A stretch of DNA of 64,000 nt from Calliopum simillimum (lineage: Eukaryota > Arthropoda > Insecta > Diptera > Lauxaniidae), in assembly GCA_951812925.1 (NCBI GenBank), contig OX638371.1:35500101-35564100 (forward strand), read 5' to 3'. Made by a program: the position numbers and the translations under genes. This document shows, in pieces, positions 11,201 through 22,338 of the stretch. Numbering within the stretch: position 1 is the first letter of the stretch; the number at the start of each line of letters is the position of its first letter. The notes below the pieces were generated by a model. The model was not told where the DNA came from, did no database searches, and was given only the letters and a program-made list of their open reading frames with translations.

Positions 11201-14200
11201 GCTCATATTTATATGTGAACAATATTTTCTTTATTTATGTGGCGCTTATTTCATTGTGTGGACAATATTTGTTTTCAATAACTGGACATTATTTCATCGG
11301 GCGTTTTTCCCATTTTTTATTTTTGGAAAGAAATTGAACCGGAACCCACTAAATATCAGTGCATTCAACACGAACCCGCACCAAAATTGGATTTGAAACC
11401 GATTGAAACAAATATTTTTAAGTTCTCATTTTAGTTTTTCACGGCGTTTCTGTTATTTTGCAAAGTAGTGCCCACATTAGACAATTAGCAATGGCACGCC
11501 CAGTTTCGTTTGCCACAGATATTTGATGACAAATTGATAAAATATTAATTGCAAATTCAATGCCATCAAATTTGTTGCTACATGTAGCTGAAATATGCAA
11601 ACTTTCATGTGGGCTTTCAATAGTTTACTTTAATTTTTTTAAGAAAAATGTATTTGTTTTAGTTACTTACGATTTTTTTCATTAAAAATTTGCATTCAAT
11701 GTATTAAATATACTTAATATGATCTCTTAGCTAAGTGAATTTAGTAAATTTTGATTAAAATAATTCATATTTTCTTAAGTTTTCGGCTATACATTATATA
11801 CTAAATAAGTACAATATATACAGTTTTTTAAAATCCTTAGTACCTCATTTTAGTGAATGATATAAATTCTAAATAAGGGAATTCGCCAGAAAATTTCATT
11901 CAGTAAAATCGTTCATGAACGAAAAAAATCATTCGATAGTTCCCGTCACTAGCTGACAGCTTATCAAATATATTAAAAGTTTCTGTATCTAAAACTAAAA
12001 CTTATTGGGACTTCCGAATGGCGGTAAGTGAAATTCAAACTATTATATTCCAATGAAATTTAAAGCATTTTATAACTCTTTCATATGTTCATTCAAATAT
12101 CTCAGCAGTGTTGCTGGTCAAAATCTCAGATATTCAACCTTGTTTGCCTGTTAAATAAAATGTATTTAAGCTATTTTTTAGGTACTTATTCATTAACAAT
12201 TTTTATTTTAACATTATAAGTTTTATATTTCTAATAAGTCATAAGAAATTGCACATACTATAATTGTTTGATGAATATTGTTGCATGTGATTGGTGATAT
12301 CGATTACAATATTCCAAAAAATTTTAAAATTATATATTTAAAGAAAACTTCTAAAACTTCCTCAATATGTTTTAAGTTATTAGTAACTTCACAACTAATT
12401 CTGGTTCACCAAAAAATGTAAAGGGTGATTTTTTAAGTGTTTGTTTTTTGAAAATTGAAAAAAACCCACAAAATTGGCAAATGTGAATGAAGTATTTATT
12501 TGGTGCGATAAATCAATGCTTACCATCTACTTTTTAAAGATAATGGGGGTTATCGTAAATCAAGATTACCGGGGAATTTTTTTAAACTGCAATAGAGAAT
12601 TCATGGCAGAGGCTTTTCCAATAGTTACTGGTAGATAAAGCTAATGGCCTCCAAGTTGTTTTATCTGTTCATAATTCGTTGATATCTCAAACGCGGCTTG
12701 TATTAAATTTTTAATTATGCCCGTCCCTATCGAATAGCCTTTATTTACCATTAGTTTCTAAAAAGCTATTCATTTTATTTTAAAGTTATATCTAAAATGC
12801 TTCATAAATTGATAAAACTTTGAAGTTCATATTAAACAGTGCTTAGTTTTATACAGTGTCATTGCATTTTTTTTTTTTTTTGATATGCTAAATCCAATTA
12901 GTTTGTATGTTCTTCTACTTTGAATCTGCAGTAATTCCCAAAAATGTCAAAATTGGGTAGCATTTTTGCTTAGAATTTAAAGTTTTTACTTGAAACGAAA
13001 ACTTTACAGCGCACAAAACTTTTGCACAAGATGCCACACAAAATTTGTGCTGCAGACAAACTTTTTTATCCCATGTCTAAATCTAAAATCATGTGACGAC
13101 CCCTAATCCACTCATAATACCAACATAAACTCAACAAAGGTGTTGGACGTAGCATGTAGTAGATTTAGATTGACAGCGGAAATGCAGCCAAAACGTGAAA
13201 GATGAAATTATAAAGAAACTAATGGGTGGTTCAAAGTTTGAAAACTAAAATTTTTGTAGTTGTGAACAAGAAAATCCTTGAATATTTGTGCTGCTTCTGT
13301 CTGGTATGTTAAAAAAGTTTTTAACACAAATTTGACATTTAATTCACTCAAAAGGATGCATTTTCTTAGAACAGTGGGAATTTGTCTTGTTTTAGACTTC
13401 CACTAAAACTACACTATGTACCAATTACAATCATTAAGGTTAATGCGGTTATACGGTACATTAGGCATGCGCTTATTTTATGATTTTCTGATTTTCGTTG
13501 ATGCCACCCCCTGAAATCCTTCCATTGGTCATAAGAACAAACACTATGAAGTTTCACTTCAATCAGAGTGAAATGATAATGCTAAAAATAGAAATTTAGT
13601 GGGTGAAGCATATTTAGGTGGCAAACAAGCAATAGAAGCGTAAACAGATCCAAGTTTATTAACACCAGCGTGAGCACCGAGTGGGTTACCTGCTTCGTAC
13701 TTTTTCTCCGAATTCTTCGAATTTAGACATCCAAAGATTGCCCTGAATTACATTTTTTAACTTACTTTTATCATTATGAAGCTTTTCGATATATTCTTTT
13801 ATTTGAATCAGCAAACCCGATATTTCAAACATTGATTTTAACGATTTGTTTAAGGGAATATGTATTCCAACTACATATGTTACATAATCACTAATTGTGC
13901 GGTTTTTTTTTTTTTGGCAAATTTTGGCTCACCAATAATATATTTTTCTGGAGCAAAATATAATATGTACTTTTATAAGAACTTTAATCGCTTGTATTCA
14001 CTTTTAAATTCATTCACGCAATCACCATAACTTCCAAAAACTTTGGTTAAAATCAATTGAACTGTTTGAGATGCTCCACAAATCAAAAATAGTTAAGGCG
14101 TTTTGAAATGGTAAAATTAAGAACTTAACTTAAACTGAAATCGGATACAGTTTATGCATTCCCTTATTTTAAGCTCTCCTGTAACATTTTGTCAGTGAAG

Positions 14201-14450
14201 ATAACGCATCTCATATATAGGTAAGAAAATACCTTGCATTAGGGTTTCATGCTGAAACGACAGAATCTACTAAAATTTTGCTTAATTTTCCTCGGTTGAA
14301 TTTTTTCTCTTTAGAATATTCCGAAAACATCTCTATACTTCGATGATCTTTTGTTATGTTTTTAAAATCGGGTTTTAATGAATCAATTCAACTTTTTATT
14401 TCCGGATATTCAAATATGTCTGTTCCAATTTATACGAAGGATGCTATATA
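11201..14450. other. Non-coding AT-rich DNA
   Basis: Over 3 kb with no reading frame of interest. The only recognised item is a copy of a short palindromic repeat at 12544-12615. Confidence 0.45.
12544..12615. repeat. Diverged copy of the short GGGGGTTATCG palindromic repeat
   Basis: GGGGGTTATCG followed by TAAATCAAGATTACCGGGGA matches the left arm of the palindrome at 63101-63209 with two changes. The middle phrase AAACTGCAAT also matches, on the opposite strand of that copy. The right arm is missing, so the copy is broken. Confidence 0.7.
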
Positions 14451-14452
14451 TA

Positions 14453-15122
14453 TTTCTGGCCTAGGCAACACTAATGTCAATAGCTAAAATCTGGCAACAC
14501 CATAATAAATTTTGACATTTTTTAGCATAAACTTACTCAGAACGTTTTGATGTACGACCATCATTTGTGTTGTTTGCAGGGACTTGAAAAAATCAATTTG
14601 GCAAAAAAATGGAATTAACTCGTTAACATTTTCGTGCGATCATTTTTCACAACTTTCGACGTGGATTATCACGACAAGAGTGCATCGATGAACTTAAATA
14701 TTTGTATGGCGATGAAGCACCATCCTATAGCACTGTGAAAAACTGGTTTAATGAATTCAATCGTGGCCGACGCTCCCTCAAAGACGAATTCCGTGAAGGT
14801 CGTCCAAAAACGGCCGTTGTGCCAGAGAACATTGATACCGTGCGTGAACTGATAATGCAAGATCGTCATGTGGCATACCGTGAGATAGAGGCATCCTTAG
14901 GCATTAGTTCCACTCCAATACATTTGATTTTACATGAACCCCATAATTTATCAATCGCTTAAATTATCAATGCAAAAATTAATTTTCTTAACTCACTGTA
15001 ATCAAAACAAACAGCACTTGTACATCAAAACGTTGTGAGTACGTTTATGCTAAAAAATGTCAAACTTTATTATGGTGTTGCCAGATTTTAGCTATTGACA
15101 TTAGTGTTGCCTAGGCCAGAAA
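14453..15122 (+). mobile_element. Deleted mariner-family element with 103-bp TIRs
   Basis: The terminal inverted repeats at 14453-14555 and 15020-15122 match over 103 bp with about three differences; they begin TTTCTGGCCTAGGCAACAC. TA dinucleotides flank both ends (14451-14452 and 15123-15124), the target duplication of the Tc1/mariner group. The interior has an N-terminal transposase remnant only. TIRs this long are unusual for mariner, where about 28 bp is typical. Confidence 0.85.
14609..14962 (+). pseudogene. Mariner transposase N-terminus, nonsense-mutated and internally deleted
   Basis: An ATG at 14609 opens a frame that hits TAA at 14624, then continues in frame through a helix-turn-helix region with YGDEAPSYSTVKNWFNEFNR and EGRPKTAV, the paired DNA-binding domain of mariner transposases. 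After a REIEASLGIS segment the frame jumps to a PHNLSIA stretch that normally lies further downstream, so most of the catalytic domain is deleted. No DDE/D residues remain. It could not encode a working enzyme. Confidence 0.85.
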
Positions 15123-15124
15123 TA

Positions 15125-17693
15125 TGTATAGCAGCCCACGTATAACATTATTAACGGGCTCATCAAATTGGGTTTCATTATTTTTTTCTGTGTGAAGGAG
15201 TTACACACCAAAGGTATCCAATTGTACAAAAGAATTAAGAACAGATTCCTCAGTTTTCGTTACGTCGTTAACACGTACAATTGTAGGTACCGAAGCAACT
15301 TCACCATAAAAGTCGTGATCATTAAGTAAAGTTGATAGAAATGCTAAATACGTGAAATAAAGTAACAAAAATTAACATAAAAGAAGAAGAGCGTATTCCC
15401 GTCGTGCGAAACGACGAGAATCGCTCTATCGCAAGTGGCGTTTTCGCTAGCGTAATCTCTAGCGACACAGTCTAGCGGAGTTGCAAGCGATTGAAGACTT
15501 ATCAAACGTATTAGAATTTGGAAATTTCACGATTACCCCCAAAATCTTAAAAAAGATGCCAAAAAAGTAAGCTGAGAATATTTTGAAGGTAATTTATTGA
15601 CGCGCAGGAAAACTCAGTCCCAATATAACAAAAAGTAGAATGTTTCAAACTTTTAAGGAAAAGAAGGTTTCATACTGAATGAATACATAATCAATCAACC
15701 TTCTTTTCGTAAGAAAAGGAATACTTATGTATGTTTTACTTACATTCCATTTATTTTTGCGAATCTTACGTCCAACTAATTTTATTGAATTTAATAATAG
15801 CTGCGGTTATAAAAGATAAAATATCTGTTACAAATGCAATGTTTGATAATATGTAATAGTAAATCTTATGTAGGGCGCGTTTGTAAATAAAGTAATTTTC
15901 GGTGAAATTATGTTGATAACAAGTGTGTGGAAGGAAATAAAGAATAAAAAATAAAAAAAATAAAATTCGGTTAATTCGAAAAATTACGAAAGCGATTGCT
16001 GTCAAATAAATGTATTGAAAAAATATTTTTTGTTTTGAAAATTGAATTTGAGTTGAATATTTTCCAAATTATATGACAGCTGATACGTTGCTTACACCTT
16101 TCCGTAAACTTTCGAGCTTTTCATTGTATACGAGTTTACGAGATTAAAGGAATCCCCTTAATAATTATTTGCACTTTTGTAAACGCAACATTGACACCCA
16201 TTTGGGTACTTCTACCTCAAAACCATTGTTGCACCAAAAAATAAATAAATTTGCAGGCAAAGTATTAATTTACTATTTAATAAATTTAATTAATGGATAA
16301 AATTAATCAATTGAAATCAAATTCACTTACGACTCGCAGAGATGCGTATTTGCTTGCCGTACATCGAGATTGCAGATGTCACATAACGAATGGCCGTGCG
16401 TACAATTTCCATTACCATAATTTCATTTTCTGCTGACATTTAAGTTTTGTCATTATCACCGCGAACACTTGACGCTGTTGGTCATTGTTAAAGCAAACGA
16501 ATAATTAGCACATTATAATAATTAATCATTATTTCATTTCGCAGTGGCATTGCTATCAATCTTTTTTCGCTTGCCTCTCCCTCCACCATTATCATCAGTG
16601 TAATATTTTCCACCCACCTAAGGTAGACACCATGTCCCCTCAATTTTAAGACTAAGCTCGGTAGAGCAAATCTGCATTATGTATGTGGGTTTGAGGACAC
16701 TTCGGTCCAGCAAAAAACATGCCCATCATGTTCTGTTGCTGCTGCACTCATCTGTCATTCAATGTCAAAAATAACATTGATTCTTGCGTGCGTTGCTGCA
16801 TTTGACACAATTCACTTAATTGAAATTTAAATGTCAACGTTCTAAATACCCCTGACTAGCGCAAGGCAGCTTACACTACATCATTTAGTAAGCACCGAAT
16901 TATGTACCAGAAAGAATGTCTCAGTTTTAAATTCATATCATTATATTCTTTTCTGTGTACATATATAAAATTGATTGCAATACGCCTGTATGTACATTCG
17001 AGTGTTTTAATTTTCATGTTTTTTTTTCGAAATCACATGACGTTTGCAAAAACATACTTTTGGCGTCAATAACTGTTGGCGAAAAATTATCAAAAATGAT
17101 TGTTGTTTATGCGCCACTGCTTCCAATATCTATAGGAAATACCTTTCTTTTTATTTCGTATTTATATATACCCTACACCCAAGGTATACTCACTTTGTTC
17201 TTCCATTTATAACAACGGTGTCAGCGTAGAACAAAAGTGAGCCAATCTTGGCTCGCCTACAAAAACAAGAATATCTATATATTAATATGCAAGTCAAAAA
17301 CTTGTCCATCTTTTTTTACTATGTTAGAAATGGAGAACGACTTAAATTTATACACCATTGGAAACGCATTTGTGTGTAGATGTGCACAAAGTTAAAATTA
17401 TTTTAATATTTTGACTTGAAGCCACGTAAAATTAAATACAGATTTTTCAACATTAACAACAAAATACACGGTCACACAGAGCTGAAAATAGGATACAGCA
17501 CAAAGAGAAAGACAAAAAGCTGACTGACACTGACACTGTTTTCTTTCCGTTTCACATTTATCATCGATCCAGTGATGATAAATGAGCTTTTCTATTTTGT
17601 ACCAAATGGCAAAACAAGTACTAAAACTGTTCAAAAAGTACCAAAAATATTTAATACATTTGTGGTCAAATTTTGACCACTGGGCGATTCTAG
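15125..17693. other. Non-coding DNA
   Basis: No gene recognised. A small GC-rich patch at 15390-15480 contains the hairpin CGTCGTGCGAAACGACG followed by further CGCTAGCG-type inverted words. A phrase ACCCTACACCC near 17171 resembles common fly repeat DNA. The frames at 15766-16005, 16955-17229 and 17398-17634 show no domain. Confidence 0.4.
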
Positions 17694-17863
17694 TTTCAAT
17701 AATTTTTTAAATTTCTGAGAACTACAACACACACGAAAAATGTTTGTTATTTTTTTGAGCTCGTCAAAATTCGCGGAATTAAAATATTTATGAACAATTA
17801 TTTTTGTTGTTTCGCATTTTTCGTGTGTGTTGTAGTTCTCAGAAATTTAAAAAATTATTGAAA
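17694..17863. repeat. Hairpin with perfect 49-bp arms
   Basis: The arm 17694-17742 is the exact reverse complement of 17815-17863, with a loop of 72 bp. The inner end of each arm carries ACACACACGAAAAATG or its complement. A separate short palindrome, GTGGTCAAATTTTGACCAC, lies just upstream at 17662-17680. The segment resembles a small fold-back MITE. Confidence 0.9.
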
Positions 17864-18050
17864 TATTGTTGTTGTTGTAAACGAGCCACCAAAAAACAAC
17901 AAAAAATAGGTTTTGTGATTGTTGTAGTTCGAGGAATTTGAAGTTGTTGTAAAAGCGAAAATTTCGCGTTGACTGCGCTTGGCTCAGTGATTTGAAAACG
18001 CTGACACCCTTGATTTATAACGTCGAGAAAGAAGCATGTATAGTAAGTTC

Positions 18051-18924
18051 AGGTAATGTGATATAGGCATTTTTGTTTTCTAAATTACACGTAGTTTTCA
18101 AAGCACAGCTGCTATCACTTTATGTATTATGTTTTATTGATGTATTGTGCAGTATATAATGATTTTGGAGTTCTTTAGCGTCGGCCAATCTTAAGCTATT
18201 TCAATAAAATTGAAAAAAGGCAAAAAAAGTTAAGAAATAAAATTGGCGGGTAATGTGATATACTATATCGCATAGACCAACAAATTGTGTTTTCGGTAAA
18301 ACGATCATCGTGTTACAAAGACACTTTAGTTGTGGAAATTTTACTTCAGGTAAGGAGTGATGAACATTACTAAAATCGATTTTACAAAGCTTTAGCTCAT
18401 TTTTCTTAAAAACTGTGTACTTTATATAAAAATGTTGGATCAACAAATTGTTAATAAGGAAAAACGTTTTAGATTTGGGCCAAAAGACCATCGTGCCAAA
18501 CATTTTGCATTGCAAGTGGAACATCAAATATTTTCGGTGCCAGAAGTGCACTATATCACATTACCCGAATTTCAGTTTTAAAACAATCAGGTTATTTTTG
18601 AAAAAAACACTCCAGCAAATAAAAAATTCAATTGATTTATGGTTAGGTGTATTCACCCACTAGCAGAATTTAATATTTCAGGTATGATATCAATTTTAGT
18701 TTTGGCTTGACCCTAGCATAAAGCACACGCAAATAAAGTTTTGATTCACTGCTAAATCGATTTTACCACACTGAAGGCCGAATAAATAAAGGTGGGCGCT
18801 CAAAAACTTGCAGCACGTTTCTTTTTCAGTTACTATGGTGTTGACGAAAAAATCATTATCGAGAGTTGTTTATTTAAGGAAATATACTGGTATATCACAT
18901 TACCCGCCTATATCACATTACCCG
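18051..18924. repeat. Cluster of a 16-bp motif in inverted arrangement
   Basis: The motif CGGGTAATGTGATATA occurs at 18247-18262 and, with a changed first base or two, at 18051-18065. Its complement TATATCACATTACCCG occurs at 18552-18567, 18891-18906 and 18909-18924, the last two nearly adjacent. Left copies point one way and right copies the other, as expected for subterminal sites of a transposon or a decayed fold-back element. The sequence between shows no gene. Confidence 0.7.
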
Positions 18925-18959
18925 AAGTTACTCTACATATATTCTTGATCAGCGAACAA

Positions 18960-19300
18960 GAAGGTGAAAACCGATTTATTAACAAAAAACACTCAAAATG
19001 AGTTAAAATCTGCTGTAGGGTATGAAATGTGTAAGTGCGTTGGAAATGGACGATGCCTCGCCTCCAAAATATTTCATCTTTTGTACGGGACTGAAATACC
19101 CTCTCTTCAAATTATCATAAGTCGGAAAGAAAAACAATTTCATTTTCCTGTAGCTACGCCATAAACCGAAAAAACAGCATTTTCTCCAATTTCAAGCCAG
19201 GATATCTCGAGATCTTGCAGGTATATTCACAATTCTGAGGATGCAGTCCTACTCAGCGTCAAAAAGTACATAAGACTGGATATAAGAAATAAAGTGTTTA
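18960..19300 (+). repeat. Family R fragment
   Basis: Matches 50420-50740 and the complement of 7980-8290 at moderate divergence. Landmarks are CTCCAAAATATTTCATCTTTTG, split by changes in the other copies, GTAGCTACGC, and AGCGTCAAAAAGTACATAAG near 19254. Confidence 0.7.
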
Positions 19301-21003
19301 TAACAATTTTTTTTTTTTAACATATGAAATGGTTGAGAAATACCTAACGCTATGGATGAAAAAAAAATGTAGCAAATTATATTTTGTACACATTTAACCC
19401 ATGATGAAATAAGCGCAAACCTCTACTAAAGTAAAATGAAAGACATTTCTTTAAAAGTGCATTGCACATTAAAATTGTACATAATCCCAAATATAATAAA
19501 TTAACTGTAGCCGACAAGCAAACAAATAAAAAATAATAACAATAATTATAACTTTGATAAAGTAAAAGTGATTTTTGTAAGCTAAAGGCCTTTCACGCTT
19601 CATTAAACCAAATTTCTGTTAACTCGGCACATAATAAATTAAGCAATAGAGTGAAAATTACCGGATGAAATATTCCGTCGCACATAACAAGTATTGATTT
19701 TATTCTAAATCATAGAAATTTTTGTCCCTCGAGTTATTTAAATTTACGATTTGTTTACTTAAATCCAGTCAAGCGGAATCAAAATCAAGGACAGAAAGAC
19801 GTTTAGTCCAAAATTAAAGTTGATTGACTACAGAAATTGTTGTTTTGAGGTATTAACGTTGTGTGTTCACAAGGAATTGAGTGCATTTTATAAAAAATTA
19901 AATAAGTTATCTTTAAATGTGCATGTTCCTGTGAGGGGAAGTGATTTAAAGAAATTTTTGAGTTTGAAAAAGCAAACATGATATGAATGATTTCATGATA
20001 CAGGGCAGAATAAAAAATTACTTCAAAAGAGCTCATTTCCATCTTAAACGAAACTTCAGTAATGAGAAAATACCTGTAAGTTCTATTAACAGTAACTGTT
20101 TTTTTAATGTCTCCAATTATTATATGAGTGGTATAGAAGCAAAGTCAACAATCTCCAATTTTCAATTTTGTGAAAACTAACAAAAACTATATCTCTGAAG
20201 ACACACGAATTTAGTTTACTGTATGTCTTGCAATTCTGTAGAATAGAGCTACTTAGATGAGGATGTAAACCAAGTTTGAAACAAATCCTCAAAAGGGTTT
20301 ATGAACAAATTCGATAAGAAATTTGGAGATTGTCGTGTTTGTTTCAATCGAGTGGAAATTGCTGAGTTTGTTATAATCGAACTGTCACATCCCCTTCGAT
20401 TTCGCTGAAATTAGGTACATGACTTCATTAGTTGCTAAAACCAATAAAAATGGTGAAAAAAAAATTTTGTTATTTTTGGAGTAATGGAAAAATCAGTAAA
20501 TTGTGAATAAGACTCTTTCACATAATTATCCATAACTTAGAAATTCCTAAACCGATTTTCATGTTCGGACCATTTTTGGAAAGGTATTGAATTAGGTTAT
20601 AAGTATATGTTCAACTTTCTAACAAAAAGTACTAAATTTGGTACTATTTTAGTACTAAACTACAAAAAACACTCCAAGATCTACTTTTTTGACCTTCCAA
20701 AATAGATTTTGTGAAAAGTAAAAGAAATGACCTTTTGCACGAACCAAAAATTAAGATAGCTTGTTTAACGGACTAAGAGCTATGACTTATTGAACAATAC
20801 AAACCATGAAAGTGGCCAATAAGTATTTCCTCACAAAACTCAAAATCGTCCGTAACCAAGACATTTCTTATCCGATATTCACGTTCTGGCCTATGTTTGG
20901 TAAAAATAACTATTTTAACTACAAAGAATAATAAAAACGCTCCAAAACCTACCTTTTAGATTTTATAAAATGTTTTTTCTGCACACAATAGCATTTTACA
21001 CCA
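19301..21003. other. Non-coding DNA up to the CACTA-type element
   Basis: AT-rich with no recognised gene. The frames at 19803-20042, 19983-20180 and 20104-20292 overlap on opposite strands and have no domain. Confidence 0.45.
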
Positions 21004-21154
21004 CCCAGTAGCAATGGGTAATAGCTAGCATAAGAGTTGGTAATAGCAAAAGTGAGGGTCTAACCTATTACCGCATCGCTGAATTTTAACACAGCGATGT
21101 CATTGAAAACTCAGATGTGAACAACTCGCATACAAGGGTGTTGGAGTGTATCAG

Positions 21155-21289
21155 CTCTTACCTATTCATATGCCAACTCATATGACCTATTCACCTCTTA
21201 CCTATTCATATGCCAACTCCTATGACCTATTCACCTCTTACCTATTCATATGCCAACTCCTATGACCTATATACCTCTTACCTATTCAT
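21155..21289. repeat. 40-bp subterminal tandem array of the CACTA-type element
   Basis: Units begin CTCTTACCTATTCATATGCC at 21155, 21195, 21235 and 21275 (last unit partial), giving an exact 40-bp period with few changes. CACTA elements usually carry clustered subterminal repeats that bind their own proteins, and this array together with the GAGTTGGTAATA words fits that role. The function is inferred. Confidence 0.9.
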
Positions 21290-21410
21290 ATTACTTTGAA
21301 GAACAAAAGTTACATAACTAATTGAATAATTTCATGTTTATTTATTTGTAAGTTAAGTATACTTAAGTAAGTAAGTAAGTACATATTTGTAAGTTAAAAA
21401 GTAACCAAAA

Positions 21411-22271
21411 TTAGGTGGTGGCAGCTTCATGCTTTCTTTTCAGCGATCCCGCCTTATGGTGTCGGTTTTTTCCTTTTTTGAAGGCCTTTTTAATGTCTTG
21501 CACGAAGTCATCTTTGGTATAACCGTCTGTTCGAACTGCATCTGTAAAGATAGAAATTAATAAAGTAAATATTTAATGAATTTAAAGCAATTGTAATGAA
21601 TTTACCGAACAAGGCGTTATTTAAGCATTCGAACTGTTTAAATGCTAATTTATTCTGGAGTCCATCATAATTTATTTGAATTATAACTTCGTCTGTTAAA
21701 GTTTTCTTCATTCCTTGGTTGATTCCAATAGGCTGAATGATGTTTTTCAGAATGTTCACCTAAAGAGGAAAAATCAAATATTAAAAGAAAATGATGTATT
21801 TAGAATAAAAATCCATCAACATTTACATAAATTTCTTTGTTTCTTGAAATATCTATTTCAATTTCATGTAGAAGCACCACATCGTAAATAGGAAATTTTG
21901 CTTTTTTAGATACTTTATCCATCATCTGTTTCATTAGATAATTATTTTGTGCCAGATTTTGAGTTAAGTTTGCAATCGATTTTGCTTGATCTAAACATTA
22001 AAAAAATAATTAGAAAACATGACAAAAAAGTTTAAGGTAATAAACCAAATCATCTTACCATCTACTTTTTTATTAAGTTCTCTCAATTCATTTCTCATGT
22101 CCGTTAAAATTGGTTTTATATTGTCAGGAACTGTAGGTGTAAAATGACAGAAATTAATTTAAATGCATAAAATAATCATATGTTAAATAAAATACCTGGA
22201 TTCATATTCTCATTACCGAGCGTGGCATTGCAGCGAAAAACCGGAGTTCCAGTAACGATATTACTTGTCAT
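21411..22271 (-). CDS. Five-exon DUF4806-like protein, second gene of the CACTA-type element
   Basis: Exons on the minus strand: 22271-22196, 22130-22059, 21990-21827, 21759-21606 and 21541-21411. All four introns are 52-68 bp with GT-AG borders, and the frame stays open to TAA at 21411-21413, giving 198 residues. The start is the ATG at 22271. Residues about 26-90 are polar and look helical or coiled (NELRELNKKVD, then NLTQNLAQNN). Residues about 90-165 carry a KFPIYDVV start, an LTDEVIIQINYDG segment and KLAFKQF, in the order seen in DUF4806 domains. The tail is basic (KKAFKKGKNRHHK), suggesting nucleic-acid binding. It lies just downstream of the transposase on the same strand, like the accessory TnpA-type gene of plant CACTA elements; that role is inference. 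No stop or frameshift was found. Confidence 0.75.
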
Positions 22272-22338
22272 TATTGATTTTTATTATTATATTTATATTT
22301 ATTTTTATCTATTTTGGTACTATCTTATTATTATTTTT

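Noticed and set aside
15390..15480. tRNA-like or structured RNA in the small GC-rich patch
   Set aside because: Short inverted words are present, but no cloverleaf or A/B box arrangement could be fitted.
21155..21289. Possible CRISPR array
   Set aside because: The 40-bp units are head-to-tail without variable spacers, and the context is a eukaryotic transposon.
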